DNA of 64,000 nucleotides from Demequina flava. GTDB taxonomy: Bacteria > Actinomycetota > Actinomycetes > Actinomycetales > Demequinaceae. A program made the translations under genes and the position numbers. The notes under the pieces are model-generated. The model was not told the origin of the DNA. It saw nothing but the letters and a program-made list of their open reading frames with translations, and searched no databases. Location: positions 682,001-746,000 of the forward strand of contig NZ_BBRA01000001.1 of NCBI RefSeq assembly GCF_000975035.1. The letters run 5' to 3'. Of this stretch, positions 28,097 through 36,768 are shown piece after piece (the first letter of the stretch is position 1; the number at the start of each line of letters is the position of its first letter).

Positions 28097-29443
28097 GTGG
28101 ATCGCCGGATCCTCGACAACGACTCCCGATTCATCGAAGACTGGCGGAGTATTTGCATGATCCCCTCGGTGTCGCGAAATGTCGCTGCCCTCGACACCGC
28201 ACGCGACTGGATAGTCGAACGCCTCACGCCACTCGCAGACACGGTGACGACGGTAACGCTTACCGGCCTCGGGGACGTGATCTTGGGCAGAATCCAGGGT
28301 CAGTCGGACCGCGCCATCACACTGTACGTGCACTATGACGTCCAGCCAGAAGGCGACCACGATCGCTGGACGCACCCACCTTTTGGTGCCGAGATTCACG
28401 ATGGACGCATGTATGCCCGGGGGGCTTGCGATGACAAGGCTGATGTCGCGGCGCGGCTCGCAGCGCTCGAACTTTGGCTCGAAGACCATCAAGGGACTCC
28501 GCCATACACCGTGATCTTCATCGCTGACCCCTGCGAAGAAATTGGCAGTCCGGGCTTGCGAGGCGTGCTCGAAGAGCATGCTGACGCGCTGCGGTCCGAG
28601 GGCGTGCTCTGGGAGAGTTACTTGCGCGAGGAGGACGGCCGTCCCTCCATCGGCCTCGGGTGTCGCGGTGTACTTGAAGTGGAGCTCAACCTCAAGTTAC
28701 TTACTGCGAACCAACACCCCTCCTATTCCCAGTTACTACGTTCCGCCCCGCTCGAGATGATGCGAACCATCAGCTCGCTCACCGACGCGGGGGGCAAGAT
28801 CACTATCCCGGGATTCACTGACGGCGCTCTCCAGCCCACTGCGTCTGCAGCGGAACGTGCAGCCACGATTGCGCTTCCTGAAGAGGCGATCGCAATGCCG
28901 GGGGTCAATCCCTTTCTGTCCTCCAACGAGCGCCAACGCGCGGTCGACTTTGTCTACGCCCCATCGATGAGCGTTTCTCGGTTTGACGTCGACGACGCTA
29001 TCCGGCAATCGATCGCCGCATCATGTGTTGCTCGAGTCAGGTTCGGCTTGGTCCCCGGAATGCACCCAGAATCAGCCTTTAGCGCCCTCTCCAGCCACAT
29101 CCAGAACCTCAACCCCGACATCCAAGTGAGCCTCGTGCGCTCTATGCAGCCCGCATACTCGCCTATCGGATCCGGCCTCGCTGATGCAGTCACAGTCGCT
29201 GCTCGCAAGGCATTCCAGTCAGGCGAGCCTCAGATCTATGACGTCATGACTGGTGCGGGTCCCGGCTCCGCATTCACCGACGTCCTGGGATCCCCCATCG
29301 TGTCGCCGTCTGGGACGCTACGTCCCGATGGAAATATGCATGGCTACGATGAGCACGGCCACACAGCCGATTTCCTTACTCACATACAATTCACGCTTCA
29401 AATCTTGCAGGAATTTGAAGTCACGATGGGAGCGCGATCATGA
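28097..29443 (+). CDS. M20-family metallopeptidase (dipeptidase type)
   Basis: The GTG at 28097 follows the M24 stop by two bases. The 448-residue protein has the M20 zinc signatures YVHYDVQPEGD (H79, D81), YARGACDDKAD (D112/D113) and DPCEEIGSPG (catalytic E147, E148), followed by a lid domain and a C-terminal NMHGYDEHGH histidine motif. M20 enzymes cleave dipeptides or N-acyl amino acids in the cytoplasm. The stop overlaps the start of the AsnC gene (ATGA), so expression is tightly coupled. Substrate is unknown; position beside a peptide importer favours dipeptides. Confidence 0.9.
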   Translation: MDRRILDNDSRFIEDWRSICMIPSVSRNVAALDTARDWIVERLTPLADTVTTVTLTGLGDVILGRIQGQSDRAITLYVHYDVQPEGDHDRWTHPPFGAEIHDGRMYARGACDDKADVAARLAALELWLEDHQGTPPYTVIFIADPCEEIGSPGLRGVLEEHADALRSEGVLWESYLREEDGRPSIGLGCRGVLEVELNLKLLTANQHPSYSQLLRSAPLEMMRTISSLTDAGGKITIPGFTDGALQPTASAAERAATIALPEEAIAMPGVNPFLSSNERQRAVDFVYAPSMSVSRFDVDDAIRQSIAASCVARVRFGLVPGMHPESAFSALSSHIQNLNPDIQVSLVRSMQPAYSPIGSGLADAVTVAARKAFQSGEPQIYDVMTGAGPGSAFTDVLGSPIVSPSGTLRPDGNMHGYDEHGHTADFLTHIQFTLQILQEFEVTMGARS

Positions 29444-29979
29444 CCGACGATTCGCAAGGATCACCGATGTCTCACATCGGCGATCTACTGGAACGCACTT
29501 TAGATCCGGTTTCTCTCGATGAAATCGATCAACGAGTCCTCACCATTTTGAGCGAGGATTCAACTATTTCCCAAAGAGCACTGTCAGCAAAGGTAGGAAT
29601 GTCGGCGCCGGCAATCGCAGACCGAGTTTCGCGACTTGAGCGCAACGGCGTGATACAACGACGTGGCATCGAAGTTGACTGGAGCGCCCTCGGGTACCCC
29701 ATGCTCGTCATCCTGCCGATCAACATCTCGGGGCACGTCGATGGCAGGGTTGTGGTGGAGCGCCTTCAATCCCTGCCCCACCTCACAGAGCTGCTCGTTC
29801 TCACGGGCACCTACGACATGATGGCTCGCTTCCGCCTCCGCGACTACAGCCACCTGCAAGAACTCCTCCTGGAGAAGATTTGGCAAATTCCAGGAATCGA
29901 ACGTGTCGAGACGATGCTCAGCCTGGGGAAGGTACGTGGCGAACACCCCCTGTCGAGGCTCGTTTTGCCCCAAGACTGA
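29440..29979 (+). CDS. AsnC/Lrp-family transcriptional regulator
   Basis: This 179-residue protein has an AsnC-type helix-turn-helix (LDEIDQRVLTILSEDSTISQRALSAKVGMSAPAIADRVSRLERNGVIQRRG, about 25-75). A RAM ligand-binding domain follows (LVLTGTYDMMARFRLRDYSHLQELLLEKIWQIPGIERVET). These proteins sense amino acids and control their transport and breakdown. It overlaps the M20 gene and precedes an aminotransferase, so it probably regulates the island. A weak direct repeat ACGTAGA follows the gene at about 29980 and 30001. Its reading frame is noticeably A+T-richer than neighbours outside the island. Confidence 0.9.
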   Translation: MTDDSQGSPMSHIGDLLERTLDPVSLDEIDQRVLTILSEDSTISQRALSAKVGMSAPAIADRVSRLERNGVIQRRGIEVDWSALGYPMLVILPINISGHVDGRVVVERLQSLPHLTELLVLTGTYDMMARFRLRDYSHLQELLLEKIWQIPGIERVETMLSLGKVRGEHPLSRLVLPQD

Positions 29980-30018
29980 CGTAGATTCACAACATTTTTA
30001 CGTAGACCCAGGAGAACC

Positions 30019-31206
30019 ATGCGCATCGACGAATCATGGCGCGAACTAGCCTCACCCGACTTCAGCCTGTTTTCAGGGATGGATCCTGACAACAAGATCA
30101 TGATGATGGGGGCCGACCCCTTCGCACCGGACAACGTCCTACCTCAACACATTATTGATGCTACTAAAAAGGCCCTCGACGACGGACTTACACACTATTC
30201 CCTCGACAACGGGTACGCGGAGCCACGACTAAAAGAAGCACTCGTATCTAAGTTGCGAAAATTCAACAACATGGAAGTCGACCCTGAGACGGAACTACTC
30301 GTGGGGCCCGGCTCGGCGTTCACACTGTTCCTAGCTATCCGCGTGTGCATTCGCCCCGGCGTGGGTGATGAAGTGCTGGTTATCGGGCCCGGGTTCGCCG
30401 AGAATCACAATGACGTACCTCAGATGGGCGCTGTTGCTGTCGAAGTCCCGACGTTCGCGGAAGATGACTTCGACCTACGTATGGATGAAATCACGAGCCG
30501 GATCACGCCTCGGACGCGCGCAATTGTCATCACCAACCCCAACAATCCAACTGGCACCGTGTACTCGCGGGAAACACTGGAACAACTTGCCTCCGTCGCC
30601 GAGGAACACGACCTCGGGGTGATCGTCGACCAGGACTTTGAACGCCAGGTCTATGACGACCGCGAGTTCGTGAATTTCGCTTCCCTTCCCGGGATGCGCG
30701 AGCGCACACTCACGGTCTTCGGCACGTCGAAAGACATGGGTCTCACCGGCTTCCGCGTCGGGTACTTGGTTGCTCCCGCAGAAATAATGCCAATCCTCAA
30801 GACCGCGACGTTCAATTACGTGGGTCCTACCAACACATTCGCGCAATACGGCGTGGCTGCCGCCTACGAAGACGACGCTTACTTGGAAGACTGGATGGCC
30901 ATCTACGACCGTAGACGTCGTTACGTGTACGAAGCCATATGCAATATTCCGCTGGTCGACGCAAAGATGCCGCAGGGTGGATTCTTTCACTGGGTGGGAA
31001 TCAGCAACCTAGGGTCATCACTGGATGTCGTGCGCTACCTTGCCTCTCACCAGTCCCTCGGGGTTTCGCCCGGGTCTTGGTTTGGAAATGCAGGCGAAGG
31101 CTACATCCGCGTGATGTACGGGACGAATGGCTCAGATGCCGTGTTCGAAGAGGGTGTGCGAAGGCTCGCTCAAGGCCTCCGACAACTCGCGTCCGAAGTT
31201 CAGTAA
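30019..31206 (+). CDS. PLP-dependent class I/II aminotransferase
   Basis: This 395-residue fold-type I aminotransferase has the cofactor loop GPGSAF (96-101), TNPNNPTGTVYS (172-183), Asp in VIVDQDFE and the PLP lysine K238 in FGTSKDMGLTGFRVGY. A C-terminal arginine lies in EGYIRVMYG. AGGAGA precedes the ATG. The amino acid used cannot be told from sequence. It ends the peptide-processing unit, so it may deaminate an amino acid released by the two peptidases. Low G+C (48% in one 60-base line) suggests recent transfer. Confidence 0.88.
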   Translation: MRIDESWRELASPDFSLFSGMDPDNKIMMMGADPFAPDNVLPQHIIDATKKALDDGLTHYSLDNGYAEPRLKEALVSKLRKFNNMEVDPETELLVGPGSAFTLFLAIRVCIRPGVGDEVLVIGPGFAENHNDVPQMGAVAVEVPTFAEDDFDLRMDEITSRITPRTRAIVITNPNNPTGTVYSRETLEQLASVAEEHDLGVIVDQDFERQVYDDREFVNFASLPGMRERTLTVFGTSKDMGLTGFRVGYLVAPAEIMPILKTATFNYVGPTNTFAQYGVAAAYEDDAYLEDWMAIYDRRRRYVYEAICNIPLVDAKMPQGGFFHWVGISNLGSSLDVVRYLASHQSLGVSPGSWFGNAGEGYIRVMYGTNGSDAVFEEGVRRLAQGLRQLASEVQ

Positions 31207-31278
31207 GACGACTGCCGATTCGCCCGCGGCCACGTGGGCGGCTCGGCTTGAGCAATCCATCGAGCGGGGCTTGTGGAC

Positions 31279-32061
31279 TCACAGGGCCGGGTTGGGTGCC
31301 TCCATGTCCTCGTCAATGGGGTCACGCGGCACCCGTCCATTGTCCCGTATCCACCGTGCGGCGATGAACGCGAAGAAGGCCCCGAACAACCACCATTCCA
31401 AGGCGTACGTGATGGAGCGGAAGTTCAGCGAGGTCTCAGGCTCGGGCTCGGGCATCGCGTTGAGCCCCTCTTCAGGGGCGTGATTGACGAGGACCGCCGA
31501 GTACAGCGGGCTGTCCCAGTGCTGCGCGAAGATCGCCGGCGACAGGGTCGGCACCCAGAAAGCTCCGGGAACGTGGGTCTGGGGTGTCTCGCCGATCCCG
31601 GCCAATCCTTCAGATCCGCGTAGGTAGCCCACGACGTCGGTCGTAACACTTGGGGCCTGAGAGACCTCAGTGATGTCGCCGGCGGGAAGCCAACCCACCA
31701 CGACCGCGAGCGTTCCCGGCTCCCCGGTGCCCGTGGCATCGGCGCTCACCGTGAACGGGCGGACCACCAGAACTGCTTCCTCGTCCTCGATGGTGCGTCC
31801 GGAAACCAAGGCAGCCTCAGCATCGGCCCACTGCCCGGGGGCTTCGACAGCTGTGCCGACGCTTCCCTCTGCAGGGCTCGCCGGCTCCAGGGCCTCCGCA
31901 ATGGGGACAGGCGTGAGGTCAGGAGGTGGCGCCTGTGCGTGGGTGCCTGCGCTCCACTGCCACCAGCCCAGCGAGACGCATACGATGATGACGATGGTGC
32001 CGAAAGCCCCAACGCCGAGGACCGCGCCCCACTTGACCGATCCGGGAGTACGGCCGCTCAC
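31279..32061 (-). CDS. SURF1-family protein with island-supplied C-terminus
   Basis: SURF1 proteins help assemble haem-copper cytochrome oxidases. The 260-residue protein has an N-terminal membrane helix (VLGVGAFGTIVIIVCVSLGWWQW) with the family's WWQW. It continues with VVGWLPAGD and a C-terminal helix (LEWWLFGAFFAFIAARWIRDNG). The start overlaps the GGDEF gene stop (GTGA). The final residues MEAPNPAL come from beyond the 47-bp repeat and differ from the displaced original end [13 protein letters not shown] at 21248, which once overlapped the DUF3817 start. Confidence 0.88.
   Translation of the reverse strand: MSGRTPGSVKWGAVLGVGAFGTIVIIVCVSLGWWQWSAGTHAQAPPPDLTPVPIAEALEPASPAEGSVGTAVEAPGQWADAEAALVSGRTIEDEEAVLVVRPFTVSADATGTGEPGTLAVVVGWLPAGDITEVSQAPSVTTDVVGYLRGSEGLAGIGETPQTHVPGAFWVPTLSPAIFAQHWDSPLYSAVLVNHAPEEGLNAMPEPEPETSLNFRSITYALEWWLFGAFFAFIAARWIRDNGRVPRDPIDEDMEAPNPAL
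31306..31352 (+). repeat. 47-bp direct repeat, right copy (att-like)
   Basis: These bases are identical to 21290-21336. They encode IRDNGRVPRDPIDED of SURF1 on the minus strand. This copy sits inside the intact gene, with true SURF1 sequence on its right and island-derived sequence on its left. Confidence 0.95.
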
Positions 32062-33260
32062 GCCCCAGCTCCGCGCACACGCCTGCGATCGGCGGCTCGC
32101 GGAAGTTCTTCGTCGACACTGGGTTCTCGGCGTACGGCGCTCACTCGGTCGCGTCCCTCCTGCTTGGACTTATACAGTGCGTCGTCGGCCCGCTTAATTG
32201 CGTAGTGCGCGGTACCGACGTGCTCACCGTTCGTCACACCGATCGACACAGTCACATAGTGCTCGTGATCGCCACACAGGATTGCTCGCTCGCCAATAGA
32301 CCGGCGGATGCGCTCCATCGTCAACGCGGCGTCCTCGAGGGAAACATCGGGCAGGACGAAGATGAACTCCTCGCCGCCCCATCTTCCCACGGAATCGCTC
32401 ACCCTCAATTCTGCGCGCACGCGTACGCCGACCTCGGTCAGCACCGTGTCACCGCACTGGTGCCCATGCTCGTCGTTGAGGTCCTTGAACTTGTCGAGGT
32501 CCGCGATGGCGACGCAGTACGGACTCCCGCCTACCGCGGCGAGCGCGTCGAGGCGACTGAGCACGGGCCTTCGTGTCGCTAGCCCCGTCAGCGCGTCCGT
32601 GTTGGCCAAGAATTCGGCTTGCTCCGCGGACAGCGCGGCCAGTTCGCGGGCCTGCTCCCCACGATGGTGGGTGAGGGCCGCGAGGGAAAAGAGGAGGCCC
32701 GCAGTGATGACCGCGGCAATAGAGAACATCGTGTTGAGAACCGTTTGAGGCATCTCGTATTGGGCGCGAGAAGCGGGAAACGCGACCTGACAGATAAGGA
32801 ACGACCCCAACGACACGAGCATCCAGAACGCCCGCCATAGGCGCTGGCGCTGCGTCAGGAGGACGTACACCAGCTGCGCGGCACCCAGCATGTAGAGCTG
32901 GATTCCCGACTCCCACCCCAGGAACCAGGTCGCGAAGACCATCTGGATCGTCGGGATCGCGAACGCAGCCAGGGCAGCCGTCAGTTGATGGCCCAGGCGC
33001 ACCATCACGATGGCTCCGACGTACAGGGCAATCCAGAGATTGTGCATCAGGATGAGATAGCGCAGTCCCGTTGCGTCGTAGGTGAGATAGAAGATGTCGT
33101 AGCCGAGCGACAGCGCCAGGCACAGGATCAGAAACGCCTGCGTCGTGGTCGCTGCGCGCCCCGTTTCCCCCTCGAGGCCACCCACGCGACGGTCAAGCAG
33201 GCGTGCGACGGCGCCAGAGAACGCGCGGTCGCGTCGCACGCCCGAATCCTCAGCTGTCAT
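32058..33260 (-). CDS. Membrane-bound diguanylate cyclase (GGDEF)
   Basis: This 400-residue protein makes cyclic di-GMP. About six membrane segments occupy residues 40-215, followed by a short coiled region (EQARELAALSAEQAEF). The GGDEF domain starts at NTDALTGLATRR. The active-site motif is WGGEEF, and the product-inhibition I-site RVSD lies exactly five residues before it, so both catalysis and feedback look intact. GAGGGA precedes the ATG at 33258-33260. It is followed by overlapping SURF1, a pairing without obvious functional logic. Confidence 0.93.
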   Translation of the reverse strand: MTAEDSGVRRDRAFSGAVARLLDRRVGGLEGETGRAATTTQAFLILCLALSLGYDIFYLTYDATGLRYLILMHNLWIALYVGAIVMVRLGHQLTAALAAFAIPTIQMVFATWFLGWESGIQLYMLGAAQLVYVLLTQRQRLWRAFWMLVSLGSFLICQVAFPASRAQYEMPQTVLNTMFSIAAVITAGLLFSLAALTHHRGEQARELAALSAEQAEFLANTDALTGLATRRPVLSRLDALAAVGGSPYCVAIADLDKFKDLNDEHGHQCGDTVLTEVGVRVRAELRVSDSVGRWGGEEFIFVLPDVSLEDAALTMERIRRSIGERAILCGDHEHYVTVSIGVTNGEHVGTAHYAIKRADDALYKSKQEGRDRVSAVRREPSVDEELPRAADRRRVRGAGA

Positions 33261-33426
33261 GGGTCCCTCACACCCACGGCAATCGGCTCACGCGGGTTCG
33301 CGAGCCGGCGGCCGTAGCCCCTCAGATCCCCCAGCCTACGCGCGGGCGCCGACATCCTCTACGGCTGTTGATGAATGGGACCACAGTCACGGGGCATGCA
33401 TGGCCCCTGCGTGAAAGGATGTCCAC

Positions 33427-35490
33427 GTGGCTCGGAACATTTACATCGCATCGGCAGAGGGCGACACCGGTAAGTCAACGGTGGCCCTAGGAATCACGGC
33501 GCTCCTGGCGCGGACTGTGACGCGCGTGGGGGTCTTCCGGCCCGTGGCGCGCGTGGCGGACGGCTCGGACTACGTGCTCGACTTGCTCCTTGGGCACGAC
33601 GGGGTCGACCTCTCGTACGACGAGGCCGTGGGAGTGACCTACGAGGACGTGCACCGCGATCCCGAGGCTGCCCTCGCGACCATCATGTCTCGCTATCACG
33701 AGGTCGAGCGCAAGTGCGATGCGGTCGTGATCGTCGGCACCGACTACACCGACGTGTCTGCCGCGGCGGAACTCGAATTCAACGCGCGCATTGCCGCAAA
33801 CCTTGGGGCACCCGTGGCACTCGTGGTGCACGGCAAGGACCGCACCCCGCGCGAGGTTGCCCGCGTTGTCGAGCAAGCCAGTAACGAGCTAGAAGACTCC
33901 CACGCGCACATTGCCGCAGTATTTGCCAACCGCTGCAATCCCGATCAGCTGGATCAAATCCGCGATCAGCTTCCCGAGGGCCTGTGCATGGGAGCAATCC
34001 CGGAAGACCCTCTGCTCGTGGCCCCGCACCTGGGACAACTCATGGAGGCCGTCGACGGCGAACTGCTCGCGGGCGATCCCGAGTTGCTGTCTCGCGAGGT
34101 GCGCCGCGTGCTCGTGGGCGCCATGACCTCGGAAAACCTCTTGGCACACTTGAAGGACGATGCCGTGGTCATCGTTCCGGGAGATAGGTCCGATGCCGTT
34201 CTCACCTTGATCACGGCCCACAGTGCCGAGGGATTCCCGACACTGTCGGGCATCATCCTTAACGGTGGCCTGGTGCCGTCGGAGACGGTCAGCCGCCTCG
34301 TGGCCGGAACGGGCTCCTCCCTACCTATCATCCGCACAGAGTTGGGCACCTTCGAGACCGCAAACCAGTGCTGGAACACTCGCGGCCGGCTCTCCCGTGA
34401 CTCCGCCGTCAAAGTGGACGTGGCGCTGAGCCTCTTTGACCGCAATGTCGACACCGCCGCGCTCGGCGCGCTGCTCGACGTCGCCCGCACCGACGTCGTC
34501 ACTCCCCTGATGTTCGAATACGACCTTTTGGACCGCGCTCGATCAAGCCGCAAGCACATCGTCCTGCCCGAAGGTGACGACGACCGCATCCTGCGTGCAG
34601 CATCGACCCTGCTCACGCGTGACGTCGTTGACCTCACCATCTTGGGCACGGAATCCGCTCTACGCCAGCGAGCCGGAGAGTTGGGTATCGACATCGACGC
34701 GGCCCGCATCGTGTCCCCATCGGACCCCGAGTACGTGGAGCCCTTCGCTGAGAAGTATGCGGAGATCCGCTCCTCGAAGGGCGTCACCGTGGACCACGCG
34801 CGTGACCTAGTCCAGGACGTCAGCTACTTCGGCACGATGATGGTGCTCGAAGGCATGGCCGACGGCATGGTCTCCGGTGCCGCGCACACCACAGCGCACA
34901 CGATTACGCCCTCCTTCCGGGTCATCAAGACGGCTCCTGGCGTCGGGGTCGTGTCGTCTGTGTTCTTCATGTGCCTCGCTGACCGGGTCTTGGTATACGG
35001 CGACTGCGCCGTGAATCCCGACCCCACGGCGGAGCAGCTCGCGGACATCGCGATCTCCTCTGCCGAGACCGCCCAGCAGTTCCACATCGAGCCGCGCGTC
35101 GCGATGTTGTCGTACTCCACCGGCGAGTCCGGATCGGGGCAGGACGTGGACAAGGTGCGAGAGGCGACGCGGATCGTCAAGGAGCGCCGCCCGGATCTCT
35201 TGGTGGACGGGCCGATGCAGTACGACGCAGCCGTGGAACCAACCGTCGCCGCGAAGAAGGCACCGGACTCCCCCGTCGCCGGCCAGGCCACCGTGTTGGT
35301 GTTCCCTGACCTCAACACGGGTAACAACACCTATAAGGCCGTGCAGCGCTCGGCGGGCGCCGTAGCCGTGGGCCCGGTGTTGCAGGGTCTACGCAAGCCC
35401 GTGAACGACTTGTCGCGTGGCGCACTCGTCCAAGACATCGTCAATACTGTGGCTATCACCGCGATTCAGGCACAGGGCCTGGACGCCTAG
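33427..35490 (+). CDS. pta: Phosphate acetyltransferase (long form)
   Basis: Pta interconverts acetyl-CoA and acetyl phosphate. The 687-residue protein is the long form, with an N-terminal P-loop/BioD-like domain (IYIASAEGDTGKSTVALG), a central DRTGG-like domain and a C-terminal catalytic PTA_PTB domain from about 350 (HIVLPEGDDDRILRAA, SYSTGESGSG, DGPMQYDAAV, FPDLNTGNNTYKAVQR). AAAGGA precedes the GTG at 33427. It is 12 bases from ackA. With phosphoketolase at 41873 it links acetyl phosphate to acetyl-CoA. Confidence 0.96.
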   Translation: MARNIYIASAEGDTGKSTVALGITALLARTVTRVGVFRPVARVADGSDYVLDLLLGHDGVDLSYDEAVGVTYEDVHRDPEAALATIMSRYHEVERKCDAVVIVGTDYTDVSAAAELEFNARIAANLGAPVALVVHGKDRTPREVARVVEQASNELEDSHAHIAAVFANRCNPDQLDQIRDQLPEGLCMGAIPEDPLLVAPHLGQLMEAVDGELLAGDPELLSREVRRVLVGAMTSENLLAHLKDDAVVIVPGDRSDAVLTLITAHSAEGFPTLSGIILNGGLVPSETVSRLVAGTGSSLPIIRTELGTFETANQCWNTRGRLSRDSAVKVDVALSLFDRNVDTAALGALLDVARTDVVTPLMFEYDLLDRARSSRKHIVLPEGDDDRILRAASTLLTRDVVDLTILGTESALRQRAGELGIDIDAARIVSPSDPEYVEPFAEKYAEIRSSKGVTVDHARDLVQDVSYFGTMMVLEGMADGMVSGAAHTTAHTITPSFRVIKTAPGVGVVSSVFFMCLADRVLVYGDCAVNPDPTAEQLADIAISSAETAQQFHIEPRVAMLSYSTGESGSGQDVDKVREATRIVKERRPDLLVDGPMQYDAAVEPTVAAKKAPDSPVAGQATVLVFPDLNTGNNTYKAVQRSAGAVAVGPVLQGLRKPVNDLSRGALVQDIVNTVAITAIQAQGLDA

Positions 35491-35502
35491 GGAGGAACAC
35501 GC

Positions 35503-36639
35503 GTGAGCGTCAATTACGAGGGGACCGCACTGGTCCTCAACTGTGGTTCGAGTTCGATCAAGTACCAGGTGGTCGACACCACACGCGAGGAACCCCTGAC
35601 CGTAGGTCTCGTCGAGCGCGTCACGAACCACAGCGAAGGCGTGCAAACCATCATCGCGTCGCTTGAGCAGCCAGGATCTGGCGTCGACATCGCAGACATC
35701 ACGGTCGTGGGCCACCGCGTCCTGCACGGCGGCGAGGAGTTCTCCGCGCCCACCATCATCGATGACGCCGTCGAGAGGACCATTGCGCTGCTCGCACCTC
35801 TGGGCCCACTCCACATTCCCGCCAACCTCGCTGGCATCAATGCCGCCCGTGCGGCCTTCCCGAACCTCCCCCACGTCGCGATTTTCGACACAGCGTTCCA
35901 CTCGACGCTCCCCGAAGCGGCCTACACCTACGCGATCGACCGCCGCGTCGCCGCCGAACACGGTGTGCGCCGCTACGGATTCCACGGCACCTCGCACTCG
36001 TACGTCTCGCGCGAAACCGCAAAGCAGATGGGCCGCTCGTACGACGAGATCAACACGATCGTTCTGCACCTAGGTAATGGAGCATCGGCCGCTGCTGTTC
36101 AACGAGGGCGCTGCGTCGACACGTCGATGGGCCTCACCCCGCTCGAGGGGCTCGTCATGGGAACCCGCTCCGGCGACATCGACCCCGCCGTCGTCACCCA
36201 CCTCGCACGCACGGCCGGCATGACGGTCGACGAGGTCGACACGCTGCTGAACCGCCAGTCGGGAATGCTCGGCATGACCGGTTACTCCGACATGCGCGAC
36301 GTGAACGCCGCGATTGCCACGGGTTCTCACGAGGCCAAGGTCGCGATGGACGTCTATTGCCGACGCATCCGCGGCTACGTGGGTCAGTACTACGCGCAGC
36401 TCGGCCACCTGGATGCCATCACGTTTACCGCAGGCGTGGGCGAAAACGACCACGTGGTGCGCGCTGGTGCCCTGGGAGGACTCGAGGAAATGGGCATTGT
36501 GCTGGACCCCGACCGCAATGCGGGCCGCAAGAAGGAAGCCACGCTCATCAGCACCGACGACTCGCGCATTCAGGTCTGGGTCATTCCCACCAACGAGGAG
36601 CGCGAGATCGCCGTGCAGTCCGTCGCGGCTGCGAGCTAG
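35503..36639 (+). CDS. ackA: Acetate kinase
   Basis: AckA makes ATP and acetate from acetyl phosphate. The 378-residue protein has LVLNCGSSSIKYQV at the N-terminus, GHRVLHGGEEFSAP, FDTAFHSTLP, RRYGFHGTSHSYVS, LHLGNGAS and FTAGVGENDHVVR, covering the ASKHA-fold ATP and acetate sites. GGGAGGAA precedes the GTG at 35503. It follows pta closely and they form an operon. One copy of the iterated 10-mer (36081-36090) falls within the NGASAA codons. Confidence 0.97.
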   Translation: MSVNYEGTALVLNCGSSSIKYQVVDTTREEPLTVGLVERVTNHSEGVQTIIASLEQPGSGVDIADITVVGHRVLHGGEEFSAPTIIDDAVERTIALLAPLGPLHIPANLAGINAARAAFPNLPHVAIFDTAFHSTLPEAAYTYAIDRRVAAEHGVRRYGFHGTSHSYVSRETAKQMGRSYDEINTIVLHLGNGASAAAVQRGRCVDTSMGLTPLEGLVMGTRSGDIDPAVVTHLARTAGMTVDEVDTLLNRQSGMLGMTGYSDMRDVNAAIATGSHEAKVAMDVYCRRIRGYVGQYYAQLGHLDAITFTAGVGENDHVVRAGALGGLEEMGIVLDPDRNAGRKKEATLISTDDSRIQVWVIPTNEEREIAVQSVAAAS

Positions 36640-36768
36640 GCCGCACCCCCAGGTGTGACTTATCCGACATGTCCGTTTTGGGCTTGTCGCACTGGGTGCT
36701 CGTTCACTCGCACGTAAGGTGACTCCACCGGCGCCCGGATGGCGGGCGCTGGCAAGGAGCGATACAGC

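Larger units (their letters stand above)
21290..31352. mobile_element. 10-kb genomic island inserted at the 3' end of the SURF1 gene
   Basis: The segment is bounded by perfect 47-bp direct repeats and separates SURF1 from its original 3' end and from DUF3817. Its right end supplies a diverged 3' end that keeps SURF1 intact. Its eight genes form two divergent transcription units for peptide import and breakdown. Parts are lower in G+C than the flanks: two 60-base lines near 29521 and 30121 count to 43% and 48%. The iterated 10-mer found across the rest of the window is absent. No integrase or transposase gene is visible, so the mobilising enzyme is missing, lost or encoded elsewhere. Confidence 0.7.

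Noticed and set aside
21290-31352. Prophage or insertion sequence as the cause of the direct repeats
   Set aside because: No phage structural gene, transposase or terminal inverted repeat is visible, and 47 bp is far longer than an IS target duplication.
33391-33407. GGGGC-atgcatg-GCCCC stem upstream of pta as a regulator
   Set aside because: The stem is only five or six base pairs and could occur by chance in high-G+C DNA.
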